Assembly (NCBI GenBank): GCA_039933175.1
Contig: JBDTOR010000028.1
Location: 1-20,854 of the forward strand
Length of the DNA: 20,854 nucleotides
Source: Hyphomicrobium_A sp039933175
GTDB taxonomy: Bacteria > Pseudomonadota > Alphaproteobacteria > Rhizobiales > Hyphomicrobiaceae
Direction: 5' to 3'
The number at the start of each line of letters is the position of its first letter. Within the stretch, counting starts at the first letter, position 1. The notes beneath the pieces were generated by a model. The model had not been told where the DNA came from. It worked only from the letters and a program-made list of their open reading frames with translations, and made no database searches. The position numbers were made by a program, and so were the translations under genes. Shown piece after piece: positions 9,005 through 16,311 of this stretch.

Positions 9005-9897
9005 GCGACAGTGAGCGAGAGACCGCTTCCGGCCCCAGCCCCGACGGCCTGCCGCCCCTGCGCGAAGTCATCCGCGCCTTCGACCTGAGCGCCAAGAAAA
9101 GCTTGGGCCAGAATTTCATCCTCGACCTCAACCTGACGCGGCGCATCGCGCGCACTGCCGGCGTTCTCGACGGCCGCACGGTCGTCGAAGTCGGACCTGG
9201 CCCGGGCGGGCTGACGCGTGCGTTGCTGCTGGAGGGGGCCTCGCGCGTCATTGCCATCGAACGCGACGAACGCACCCGCGGCGCGCTCGCCATGATCGCC
9301 CAGCGCTATCCCGGCAAACTCGATGTGCATTTCGGCGACGCGCTTAAAGCCGACTGGCCCAAGCTGCTAGGACCGGCGCACGGGCAGGCCGTCCTCGTCG
9401 CCAATCTTCCGTACGGCATCGCGACGCTGCTGCTCACCGGCTGGCTGGACACCGAGCCGTGGCCGCCGTGGTTCAGCCGCATGGTGCTGATGTTCCAGAA
9501 AGAGGTGGCGGAGCGCATCGTCGCCGCGCCGGGCAGCAAGGCCTACGGCCGCGTGTCGGTGTTGGCGCAGTGGCGCACAGCCCCGCGCATAGTTCTGCAG
9601 GTGCCGCGCGAAGCCTTTACGCCGGCGCCCAAGGTTGCATCGGCCGTCGTCGAGTTCGTGCCCCACAAGGAGCCGTCGCCGCCATGTCAGCCGCAAATGC
9701 TGGCGCGGGTGACGGCCGCCGCATTCGGGCAGCGGCGCAAGATGCTGCGCTCGAGCCTGAAGCAGCTTGTCGTCGAGCCCGAGCAGTTGCTGGAAGCCGC
9801 CGGAATCGCCGGCAACCTGCGCGCCGAGGACATCAGCGTGAAGGACTTTGCGCGCATGGCGCTCATCTACGAGCGCTCGACCCTGCGCCGCGCTTAG
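9001..9897 (+). CDS. rsmA: 16S rRNA adenine dimethyltransferase RsmA (KsgA)
   Basis: Transfers four methyl groups from S-adenosylmethionine to two adjacent adenosines near the 3' end of 16S rRNA during late small-subunit maturation. The 298-residue protein shows LGQNFILD (35-42), the SAM-binding glycine motif EVGPGPGGLT (63-72), the acidic ribose-binding segment IERDE (86-90), and the catalytic motif NLPY (135-138). A C-terminal rRNA-binding domain follows, with FTPAPKV at about 206-212. It is the last gene of the operon. Its stop TAG at 9895-9897 is composite: the TA is the flanking dinucleotide of the inserted paired-hairpin element and the G is the first base of that element. The coding sequence is therefore intact although a 160-bp unit sits in its stop codon. 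Confidence 0.97.
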   Translation: MSDSERETASGPSPDGLPPLREVIRAFDLSAKKSLGQNFILDLNLTRRIARTAGVLDGRTVVEVGPGPGGLTRALLLEGASRVIAIERDERTRGALAMIAQRYPGKLDVHFGDALKADWPKLLGPAHGQAVLVANLPYGIATLLLTGWLDTEPWPPWFSRMVLMFQKEVAERIVAAPGSKAYGRVSVLAQWRTAPRIVLQVPREAFTPAPKVASAVVEFVPHKEPSPPCQPQMLARVTAAAFGQRRKMLRSSLKQLVVEPEQLLEAAGIAGNLRAEDISVKDFARMALIYERSTLRRA

Positions 9898-9968
9898 TGT
9901 CCCGATTCCGAAGTTCGCCAGAGTTCGCGGCTAGGATCTGGAGCGAACTTCGGAATCATAAGGGACAC
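9897..9968 (+). repeat. Hairpin A, copy 1
   Basis: Left arm GTGTCCC + GATTCCGAAGTTCGC (9897-9918), 24-nt loop (9919-9942), right arm GCGAACTTCGGAATC (9943-9957), bulge ATAA (9958-9961), then GGGACAC (9962-9968). Both stems pair perfectly. Confidence 0.9.
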
Positions 9969-9987
9969 TAGAATCAGAGACTAGCTA

Positions 9988-10056
9988 GTGTGATTCAGAT
10001 CGAGAAATTCGCTCCGGACCTCGCCGCCGATGATGCGAATTTCTCGATCATCACAC
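9988..10056 (+). repeat. Hairpin B, copy 1
   Basis: Left arm GTGTGAT, bulge TCA (9995-9997), GATCGAGAAATTCGC (9998-10012), 22-nt loop (10013-10034), right arm GCGAATTTCTCGATC (10035-10049) and ATCACAC (10050-10056). The bulge is on the spacer side, mirroring hairpin A. Confidence 0.9.
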
Positions 10057-10538
10057 TAGTGCTGGTTGTCTCCCGGCTCGGGCATGACGAGCAGGCGGAA
10101 CGTGGCGGCGATGAGCAGGATCGAAATCGGCTTGATGAGCATGGTCCACCCGTCGACGAAGTTGCTCTCCGCCCAGTCGGTGGCGAAGTCGACGACGAGA
10201 TAGACGAGGATGACGCCAACGAGCGTCGTCTTGAGCTCGTGCATTCCGGACGGTCGCATCCATGCCGGCAGCACCTGCCGCTCGGCTTTGCTCAAATCGA
10301 ACACGAAGCCGAAGGTGATGTTATAGGCGAAGATGATCAGAACGATGCCAAACAGGTAGGTGTCGGTGGCTCCCATCACCTGCGCCACGGCGCCTTTCAC
10401 ATCGTGGTCGATGGCTGCCGAATAGGCGCCCTTGAACATATGCACGGAGCCTATCCAGAACATCACCAACGCGCCGGCGGCGGTTCCGATCGAGGCGATA
10501 AGCATGATGTAGCGCAACGAGAGTGCGAAGCGGAGCAT
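10056..10538 (-). CDS. UPF0114 (YqhA-like) integral membrane protein
   Basis: A 160-residue protein with four predicted membrane segments (about 9-31, 60-80, 103-121, 131-150). It matches the UPF0114/YqhA family in length, layout and sequence character, for example FDLSKAERQVLPAWM in the cytoplasmic loop and the HELKTTLVGVILVYLVVDFA segment. The molecular function of the family is not firmly established, so none is assigned. It lies 70 bp downstream of the first lipase gene on the same strand and may be co-transcribed. Its stop TAG is formed by the TA flank and terminal G of the paired-hairpin element; before insertion the stop would have been TAA at the same place. The ribosome-binding site before the ATG at 10538 is weak. 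Confidence 0.88.
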   Translation of the reverse strand: MLRFALSLRYIMLIASIGTAAGALVMFWIGSVHMFKGAYSAAIDHDVKGAVAQVMGATDTYLFGIVLIIFAYNITFGFVFDLSKAERQVLPAWMRPSGMHELKTTLVGVILVYLVVDFATDWAESNFVDGWTMLIKPISILLIAATFRLLVMPEPGDNQH

Positions 10539-10608
10539 GGCGGTTCCCGCGGTCCCATGAAGTTGGTGACGCTTAGCACCAATCGCGGCCCAATTCAGCC
10601 GAGCCGGT

Positions 10609-11811
10609 TCAGCGCTTGCAGTCCGATGGCGGCGGGCGTCCCTTGAAGCGATCCGAGATCCAGCTGATGGCCTGATAGGAACTCTTCTCGGCAGCGAAGC
10701 TGTGCGAGGCGCCCTTTAGCATCTTGATCACGACGGGCACTCCGGCAGCGCACAGCTGCTTGGCAAAGCGCAAGGTGACGGCGGGGTTGACCGTCGTGTC
10801 GCCTGTCCCCTGGGCGATGAACACCGGCGCTTTCTGCGGGAGCTTGCCCGGCGAGTTCTGCTCCATCAAAGATCGCCAGGCCGGCAACGTCGTCGGATCT
10901 GCCTTGAGGAACGCCTTCTTCAGCGGCTTGGCCAGCTGCAGCAGCTTGAGCATTTGCGAGATCGATTGGATGCAGCTGCGCGACACCTTCTCGAAGCTCG
11001 CGGCGGCCTCGTTTTCGAGAACAGTATTCAGGGGAAGGTTGTAGGTGCGCGACCACGACAGCAGTGCCATTGACGTCAGGCTGTTGCCGGCGATGGATCC
11101 TTTCTGCGCTTTGAACAGCTCGACGAGATCGGTCGCCGGGGCGGCGACGGCGACACCGACAAGTTTCAGCTCAGGGGCGTAGTCGGGCGCCAGCTCGCCG
11201 GTAAACAGCGCAGCATGACCGCCTTGTGAATGACCCCACACGGCGAAGCGGTTGGTGGCATGCGTGCCGCTCAGGTCGCGCGCGGCGCGCACCGAATCCA
11301 GAATCGAGCGTGCCTCGCTGATGCCGACGAGGTAGGCGTGCACACCCGGCAGACCGAGTCCGGCGTAGTCGGTGGCGACGACGACGTAGCCGCGCGACAG
11401 CATCTGCTCGAGACCGGCAATGGTGCCGGAAAGATTGGGGAGGAGCGTCGGCGCACAGCGCTCGGCGACGCCGGTCGTATAGTGCGCCCAGGCGATGACG
11501 TCGCGGCCTCCCTTCGGGGCCGGACCGTCGGGGTAGATGACGGTGGCGGAGACGGCGATCGGCTCGTTGTTCAGCCCGGTCGAGCGGTAGACGATGCGAA
11601 AGGCTTTGGCGTTCGCCGGCGCCCCGCCGATTTGCGGATGGATGCGCAGCACCGTACCCGGCTTGGCGCGGCGGATATCCGCGGCGGAGACGTCGAGCTT
11701 GACGCCAGGCATGGGCTGCGCGCGCGCCGCAGTCGGTGTCAGCGCCAGCATCGCGAGCAGGCTCAATAGACCGACATTGATGGAGAGGACGGAAGGGGGA
11801 ACTGCGCGCAT
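10609..11811 (-). CDS. Secreted lipase-family alpha/beta hydrolase (paralogue 1)
   Basis: Predicted exported serine hydrolase of the secretory lipase (LIP) type, probably acting on esters or acylglycerols in the periplasm or outside the cell; the substrate is unknown. The 400-residue precursor has a signal peptide (hydrophobic core about 11-26, likely cleavage after ARA at 29-31). The nucleophile elbow GHSQGG gives S195; D338 in QGTGDTTV and H370 in GASHSF complete a likely triad. Four cysteines, C119, C280, C354 and C398, are conserved in the neighbouring paralogue and may form disulfides. More than half of residues match paralogue 2 by eye. The two genes are 101 bp apart on the same strand, and neither is usual between rsmA and gmk. 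The ATG at 11811 lacks a strong ribosome-binding site. Confidence 0.88.
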   Translation of the reverse strand: MRAVPPSVLSINVGLLSLLAMLALTPTAARAQPMPGVKLDVSAADIRRAKPGTVLRIHPQIGGAPANAKAFRIVYRSTGLNNEPIAVSATVIYPDGPAPKGGRDVIAWAHYTTGVAERCAPTLLPNLSGTIAGLEQMLSRGYVVVATDYAGLGLPGVHAYLVGISEARSILDSVRAARDLSGTHATNRFAVWGHSQGGHAALFTGELAPDYAPELKLVGVAVAAPATDLVELFKAQKGSIAGNSLTSMALLSWSRTYNLPLNTVLENEAAASFEKVSRSCIQSISQMLKLLQLAKPLKKAFLKADPTTLPAWRSLMEQNSPGKLPQKAPVFIAQGTGDTTVNPAVTLRFAKQLCAAGVPVVIKMLKGASHSFAAEKSSYQAISWISDRFKGRPPPSDCKR

Positions 11812-11912
11812 ACCGCCACGATCAATACTGGGACTGGGCTCAAGGTATCGCGTCCGCAGGTCGGCTGTCTGCCGCCAAGATGCAACAGGGTGTACACCAA
11901 GCGTCGCAGGGA

Positions 11913-13088
11913 CTACCGGGGTTTGCCGCAGCCATTGGGGGCCGGACGGCCGCGGAACCGGTCCGCCATCCAGGCGACCGCCTCGTCGGCGCTGTCATAG
12001 CCCGCGAAACCGTGTGACACGCCCTCAAGCATCTTCATCTGTACGACCGTACCCGCTTTGCACAGCTCGTCGGCGAACTGGATGGTGACCTGCGGCCGCA
12101 CCAGAACGTCGGCCGTGCCTTGCGCAATGAAAACAGGTGCTCCGGCCGGCGCTTGGCCCGGCTTGTTGCGGTCCATGATCCCGCGCCACGGTTCGATGGT
12201 GGTCGGATCTACCTTGAGGAATGAGCGCTGCAGCGGCTGCTCAATTTCCTGAAGACGCAGCAGCTCGGTGATCCTTTCGATGCACGTACTGGCAACCGCC
12301 TCGAAGGTCCGTTTTGCGCTGGGCTCCAGCACCGTGTCGAGTGGAATGTCGAACAACTTCGACCACGACAGGATCGTCATGGCAGTAAGGACATTGCCGC
12401 CGATCGAGCCCTTATCGTCGCGGAACAGCTCGCCAAGATAGGTTGCCGGTGCGGCCGCGGCAACGCCGACAAGCTGCAGCTCCGGCGCATAGCTCGCTGC
12501 CTGCTCGCCGGTGAACAGCGCCGCATGGCCACCCTGCGAATGCCCCCATACCGCGAAACGCGAACCCGCTGCCGCGTCGGGAAGCTGGCGGGCGGCGCGT
12601 ACGGAATCGAGCACCGCGCGCGCCTCGCTCACGCCGATGAGGTAGGGATGCATCCCCTCCCCGCCGAGGCCGGCATAGTCGGTGGCGGCAATAACGAAGC
12701 CGCGGTCGAGCATCTCGTCGATGCCGGCGATGGTGCCGGAAAGATCCGGCAGCAGCGTCGGCGCGCATTTCTCGACGACGCCCGTCGTCGGATGCGCCCA
12801 GGCGACCACATCGCGCTTCACGCGCGGGGTCGGTCCGTTGGGAAACAGGATCGCGCCGGAGACGGCGATCGGTTCGCCGTTCATGCCGGTGGAACGGTAG
12901 ATAATGCGGTACGCCTTGGCCTTGTCGACCGAGCCGCCGATCTGCGGCCATACGCGCAAGATCGTGCCGGGCTTGGCGGCACTGATCTCGTGGCTGCCAA
13001 TGTCGCCGAGCGGATGGACGGTCTCCGAGCGCACCGGTGAGGCGAGCAGCAAAGCGGCTATGACCCAGGCCAACTCGGGATGACGCAT
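11913..13088 (-). CDS. Secreted lipase-family alpha/beta hydrolase (paralogue 2)
   Basis: Tandem paralogue of the preceding hydrolase, 391 residues. The signal peptide is short (hydrophobic core about 7-18, likely cleavage after VRS at 19-21). GHSQGG gives nucleophile S184; D327 in QGTADVLV and H359 in GVSHGF complete the likely triad. The four cysteines C108, C269, C343 and C387 match those of paralogue 1. The ATG at 13088 lies only 2 nt after the gmk stop, with no strong ribosome-binding site, so it is probably translated by coupling to gmk. Strong local identity (AVWGHSQGGHAALFTGE is the same in both) with divergence elsewhere suggests an old duplication rather than a recent one. The substrate is unknown. 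Confidence 0.88.
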   Translation of the reverse strand: MRHPELAWVIAALLLASPVRSETVHPLGDIGSHEISAAKPGTILRVWPQIGGSVDKAKAYRIIYRSTGMNGEPIAVSGAILFPNGPTPRVKRDVVAWAHPTTGVVEKCAPTLLPDLSGTIAGIDEMLDRGFVIAATDYAGLGGEGMHPYLIGVSEARAVLDSVRAARQLPDAAAGSRFAVWGHSQGGHAALFTGEQAASYAPELQLVGVAAAAPATYLGELFRDDKGSIGGNVLTAMTILSWSKLFDIPLDTVLEPSAKRTFEAVASTCIERITELLRLQEIEQPLQRSFLKVDPTTIEPWRGIMDRNKPGQAPAGAPVFIAQGTADVLVRPQVTIQFADELCKAGTVVQMKMLEGVSHGFAGYDSADEAVAWMADRFRGRPAPNGCGKPR

Positions 13089-13090
13089 GT

Positions 13091-13732
13091 TCAGAGCTTA
13101 GACTGCATCTGGCGCACGAATCCAGTGAGGCCGTTGAGCCGCTCGCGCCGCAACCGCTCGGCGGCGAGGATCGCCGTTAACCCTTCCATCGACGTCGGCA
13201 GGTCGGTGTTGACGAGGACGTAGTCGTATTCGGGCCAGTGGCTGATTTCGTCCGATGCCTGGCTCATGCGGCGGTGCACGACCTCGTCGCTGTCTTGGGC
13301 GCGGGTGCGTAGGCGCTGCTCCAGCGAGGCGGCCGACGGCGGCAGAATGAAAACCCGCGCCACGTCGTGCTTCATTTTCTCCGACAGCTGCTGGGCGCCC
13401 TGCCAGTCGATGTCGAAGAGAATGTCCTTGCCCTGCGCGACGGCGGCTTCGACCGGCGCCCGCGGCGTGCCGTAGAAATTATCGAATACGCGCGCCCACT
13501 CGAGCAGCTCGCCGCCTTCGGCCATGCGCTTGAACTTGGCGTCGTCGACGAAGAAGTAGTCGCGGCCGTCCTCCTCGCCGGGGCGCGGCTTGCGCGTCGT
13601 CACCGAGACGGACATCGAAATATCAGGGTCGGCGTCGATGAGGCGGCGCGCCAAGGTCGTCTTGCCCGCGCCCGAGGGCGATGACAGCACCAGCAGCAGT
13701 CCGCGGCGTTCGATCGTTGGCGTTCCTACCAT
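13091..13732 (-). CDS. gmk: Guanylate kinase
   Basis: Phosphorylates GMP (and dGMP) to GDP with ATP, essential for GTP and ppGpp pools. The 213-residue protein has the P-loop SSPSGAGKTT (17-26), the GMP-binding segment VSVTTRKPRPGEEDGRDYFF (about 43-62), the YGTPRAPVEAA motif, and DIDWQGAQQL (about 107-116). Length is normal for the family. A purine-rich GAGAGGGA sits directly before the ATG at 13732. yicC ends 42 nt upstream on the same strand, the usual yicC-gmk arrangement, and paralogue 2 of the lipases starts 2 nt after the stop, so a core nucleotide enzyme and an accessory secreted hydrolase share a message here. Confidence 0.97.
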   Translation of the reverse strand: MVGTPTIERRGLLLVLSSPSGAGKTTLARRLIDADPDISMSVSVTTRKPRPGEEDGRDYFFVDDAKFKRMAEGGELLEWARVFDNFYGTPRAPVEAAVAQGKDILFDIDWQGAQQLSEKMKHDVARVFILPPSAASLEQRLRTRAQDSDEVVHRRMSQASDEISHWPEYDYVLVNTDLPTSMEGLTAILAAERLRRERLNGLTGFVRQMQSKL

Positions 13733-13774
13733 TCCCTCTCGCCGGCGCGTTTCCGCTCGTCCTCTTGTCGGAGT

Positions 13775-14662
13775 TTATTCGATGTTCTGTACTTGCTCGC
13801 GCAGCTGGTCGATGACCGTCTTCAGGGCGAGCCCGGCGCGCGTGATCTCGATGTCGCTGGCCTTGGAGCACAGCGTATTGGCCTCGCGGTTGAATTCCTG
13901 CGTGAGAAAATCGAACTTGCGGCCGACGGCGCCGTCCTCGGTCAGCAGCTCGCGCGCGGCACTGATGTGCGAGGTCAGCCGCTGCAGCTCTTCTTCGACG
14001 TCGGCGCGTGTCGCCAGCAGCACTGCCTCCTGATGTAGACGGGCCGGATCAAATCCGTTGCCCGTATCGAGCAGGCGGCTGACCTGCTCCTTGAGGCGCT
14101 GCTCGATGGCTTCCCGCGAGCGGGCCGGCGACTGTTGCACGACGCGCACTAGGCGCTCGATCTCATCTAGCTGGCCGTTCAGCGCCGACGCCAGGCGCGC
14201 GCCCTCGCCGGCGCGGGCGGCGACGAGCGCGACGAGCGCACCGTCGAGCGATTTTATCATCGCCTCGCTGCGTGCCGTCGCCTGCTCGGCATCCTCCTGC
14301 GGCTCGATGAGGTCGAGCACGCCTTTGATGGTAATCAGGCCGTCGACGCGCGGTGGCGCGGCATCGGTAAGCGTGCGGATGCGCGCGGCAGCCACCATGA
14401 CCTGCGCCAGCGCGCGCTCGTTGATGCGGATCTCGGTGCCGGTTTCGCCGCGCTCCGACGACAAGTTGATGGTGACGCTGCCGCGCGACAGATGCCGGGC
14501 GACCATCTCGCGGACTTTCGGCTCCAGCTGCTCGGCGCCAGAGGGCAAGCGCAGGCGCACGTCCAGCCCGCGGCCGTTGACGCTGCGCACTTCCCAGTGC
14601 CAAGCGGCGCCGTCGTGGCTGCCCTCCGCGCGTGCGAAGCCAGTCATACTCTTGATGCCCAT
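13775..14662 (-). CDS. yicC: YicC-family endoribonuclease
   Basis: The 295-residue protein starts with the hallmark IKSMTGFARAEG (3-14) and VRSVNGRGLDVRLRLP (about 25-40), and ends with the DUF1732-type C-terminal domain containing ADVEEELQRLTSHI and GRKFDFLTQEFNREANTLCSKA in two adjacent stretches. Family members in other bacteria have been shown to act as metal-dependent endoribonucleases affecting small-RNA and mRNA turnover; activity here is inferred. The ATG at 14662 has GGAG 5 nt upstream. The gene lies between mltG (117 bp upstream) and gmk. No lesion is visible. Confidence 0.93.
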   Translation of the reverse strand: MGIKSMTGFARAEGSHDGAAWHWEVRSVNGRGLDVRLRLPSGAEQLEPKVREMVARHLSRGSVTINLSSERGETGTEIRINERALAQVMVAAARIRTLTDAAPPRVDGLITIKGVLDLIEPQEDAEQATARSEAMIKSLDGALVALVAARAGEGARLASALNGQLDEIERLVRVVQQSPARSREAIEQRLKEQVSRLLDTGNGFDPARLHQEAVLLATRADVEEELQRLTSHISAARELLTEDGAVGRKFDFLTQEFNREANTLCSKASDIEITRAGLALKTVIDQLREQVQNIE

Positions 14663-14779
14663 TGCGGCTCCGCTGCGCTCAGGCGCCGGGGGCCCCCAAC
14701 GCGAGGCGAAATCTATCCGTACGCGCGCCGCCCAACAAGCCGCGCGGGGCCTCGCCGTCGGGGAACGGTTATCGCAGTC

Positions 14780-16096
14780 CTACTGCTTGGGTTTGCGTAC
14801 CGGCAACGGCACGGATGCAGCGGCAGCCGGAGCGGCGGCGGCAGTCCCGGCGTTGATGACATGCGGCGCCGCCGCGGCGGCGGCGGGGGCGACGGGAATG
14901 GCATCGGGCCCGGTAGCGGCGCCGACGGTCTCCTTCTTGCGATCGCGCTCGACCTTGCGCCAGGTGGTCACCGCCGCATTGTGCTCCTTCAAAGTGTCGG
15001 AGAATGTGTGGCCGCCCGTCCCGTCGGCGACGAAATAGAGGTCGTTGGTCGCCGCCGGCGCCAGCGAGGCCTCGATCGCCGAGCGGCCCGGGTTGCAGAT
15101 CGGCGTCGGCGGCAGGCCGGCTATTTGATAGGTGTTGTGGCTTGACTTGGTGTCGAGGTCGGCGCGCGTGATGGAGCGGCCGAGGGTGCCCTGGCCGCCC
15201 GCAATGCCGTAGATCACCGTCGGGTCGGATTGCAGCCGCATCCCCTTTTTCAGCCGGTTCATGAATACGGCGGCGACTTGCCCGCGCTCGTCGGCGCGGC
15301 CGGTCTCCTTCTCCACGATGGAGGAGAAGATGATCGCCTCCTCCGGCGTCTTGATCGGCAAGCTGGGTTGGCGGCGCTCCCACGCGACGGCGAGGAAGCG
15401 CTGCATCTCGCCCTGCATGCGGTCCAGCAGCTCGCGCCGCTCCATACCCTTGGAGAAGCGATAGGTATCGGGAAGCAGCGAGCCCTCGGGCGGGATGTCG
15501 GTGATGTCGCCGACGAGTTCATCCTCCCCACGCAGCTTTTCGACGATCTGCAAGCTCGTCATGCCCTCGGGGATGGTGATCTTGGAGAGGACGCCGCGTC
15601 CCTGCGTCAGTGTTTCCATGATCTCGGCCATACTCGAGTTCTTTTTGATCTCGTAGTCGCCGGCCTTGAGCTCGAGTGGCTTGGGTCCGAGTTTACTGCG
15701 CAGAAGGTAGTTGAGCATGAAGGCCCAGCGGCTCGAAATGGCGCCTTCCTTTTCGAGTCGCGTGGCGATCTCGATCCGGCCCTCGCCCTTCGGCACGGTG
15801 ATGACGCGCGCCACCGCAAGTGGGCCCAGCACCTCGAACTGATGATAGAGCAGCGCCGCCACACTGCCGGCGGCGAGCATGATGAACAGGGCGAGCGTGA
15901 ACAGTCCGCTCAGGAAGCGCATGAAACCCGAACCGCGCCGCGGGGCGTTGGGCGGCGGCAACCCGCGCGGAGGACCCGGCGGCCGTGAGGGCTCCAGCAT
16001 TTCTGCCGGGCTGCGCGGACGCATGGCGCCGCGGCGAAAGGGCGGCGGTTCCTGCCTCGAAGGAGGAAAGGTGCTCAACGATAGCGCTCCATTCAC
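14780..16096 (-). CDS. mltG: Endolytic transglycosylase MltG (YceG-like)
   Basis: Inner-membrane lytic transglycosylase that cuts nascent peptidoglycan strands and is thought to set glycan length. The 438-residue protein has a long Pro/Arg-rich cytoplasmic N-terminus (1-58), one membrane anchor (about 60-83), a LysM-like region (about 95-165), and the YceG catalytic domain. It carries IIFSSIVEKETG (255-266; E262 probably corresponds to the catalytic glutamate of E. coli MltG), LQSDPTVIYG (288-297) and the YQIAGLPPTPICNPG segment (323-337). An Ala/Pro-rich low-complexity tail follows residue 395. The start is uncertain: 16096 gives the longest protein but has no clear ribosome-binding site; the next ATG is at 16024. 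The gene lies downstream of fabF, as in many alphaproteobacteria. Confidence 0.93.
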   Translation of the reverse strand: MNGALSLSTFPPSRQEPPPFRRGAMRPRSPAEMLEPSRPPGPPRGLPPPNAPRRGSGFMRFLSGLFTLALFIMLAAGSVAALLYHQFEVLGPLAVARVITVPKGEGRIEIATRLEKEGAISSRWAFMLNYLLRSKLGPKPLELKAGDYEIKKNSSMAEIMETLTQGRGVLSKITIPEGMTSLQIVEKLRGEDELVGDITDIPPEGSLLPDTYRFSKGMERRELLDRMQGEMQRFLAVAWERRQPSLPIKTPEEAIIFSSIVEKETGRADERGQVAAVFMNRLKKGMRLQSDPTVIYGIAGGQGTLGRSITRADLDTKSSHNTYQIAGLPPTPICNPGRSAIEASLAPAATNDLYFVADGTGGHTFSDTLKEHNAAVTTWRKVERDRKKETVGAATGPDAIPVAPAAAAAAPHVINAGTAAAAPAAAASVPLPVRKPKQ

Positions 16097-16143
16097 CGAC
16101 GAAGCCGGCCCAAGCGGTGCAGACGATTATCGCCCCGACCCTC

Positions 16144-16219
16144 GTGTGATGATCGAGAAATTCGCCATCACAGCGGCAAGGTGCAGAGCAAGCTCTAGCG
16201 AGCTTCGCAATCGGGAGAC
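16144..16219 (-). mobile_element. Short, decayed relative of the paired-hairpin element
   Basis: The first 22 bp (16144-16165: GTGTGAT + GATCGAGAAATTCGC) are identical to the outer arm of hairpin B. The last 22 bp (16198-16219) match the outer arm of hairpin A at 19 of 22 positions; extending into the following TAG gives 22 of 25. Both inner, bulge-bearing arms and the spacer are missing, leaving 32 bp between. Orientation follows copy 2. A TA follows the right end; the left flank is TC, one change from TA. The element lies between fabF and mltG, 47 bp upstream of the mltG start. It may be an internal deletion of the long form or a separate short class. The two arms pair poorly with each other (14 of 22). 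Confidence 0.75.
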
Positions 16220-16288
16220 TAGAGCCAATTATGGCAAAAGCGCGAATGGAAAACCTCGCTGAGGACGGCGCCAGCGCAATCGCGTTGC

Positions 16289-16311
16289 GGCGTTGCCTCA
16301 GGCAACGCGCC
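16289..16311 (-). other. Hairpin with the fabF stop codon as its loop
   Basis: GCGTTGCC (16290-16297) and GGCAACGC (16301-16308) form a perfect 8-bp stem, extendable with one bulge, whose 3-nt loop is exactly the fabF stop codon TGA (16298-16300). One arm encodes the last FabF residues. No T-run follows on either strand, so it is not a standard Rho-independent terminator; it could pause ribosomes or protect an mRNA end, or be chance in GC-rich sequence. Confidence 0.5.

Larger units (their letters stand above)
9895..10058 (+). mobile_element. Paired-hairpin MITE-like element, copy 1 (A then B)
   Basis: A 160-bp unit (9897-10056) flanked by TA on both sides (9895-9896 and 10057-10058). It consists of hairpin A, a 15-bp spacer (9971-9985) and hairpin B, and fills the whole gap between the convergent rsmA and UPF0114 genes, forming the last base of both stop codons. 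Outer arms of A and B are related inverted repeats (15 of 22 positions). The TA flanks and CTAG-like ends fit an IS630/Tc1-mariner type MITE; the inverted pair of bulged hairpins also resembles a REPIN. No transposase is encoded. Deleting the unit and one TA leaves rsmA ending TAG and the opposite gene ending TAA at the same TA, a plausible empty site. It may also act as a bidirectional transcript end, though no T-run follows either hairpin. Confidence 0.85.

Noticed and set aside
9895..10058. Simple Rho-independent bidirectional terminator
   Set aside because: The stems are long, bulged, paired at fixed spacing and repeated at a non-terminal position inside the fab operon, and no T-runs follow; a mobile repeat explains more, though terminator activity is not excluded.
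9895..10058. Two independent single-hairpin insertions, A and B
   Set aside because: Single insertions would also preserve stops at several sites, but the identical 15-bp spacing and same relative orientation at both loci, plus the better empty sites, favour one composite unit.
14687..14698. GGGGGCCCCC palindrome between yicC and mltG
   Set aside because: Short, with no T-run, and expected occasionally in GC-rich sequence.
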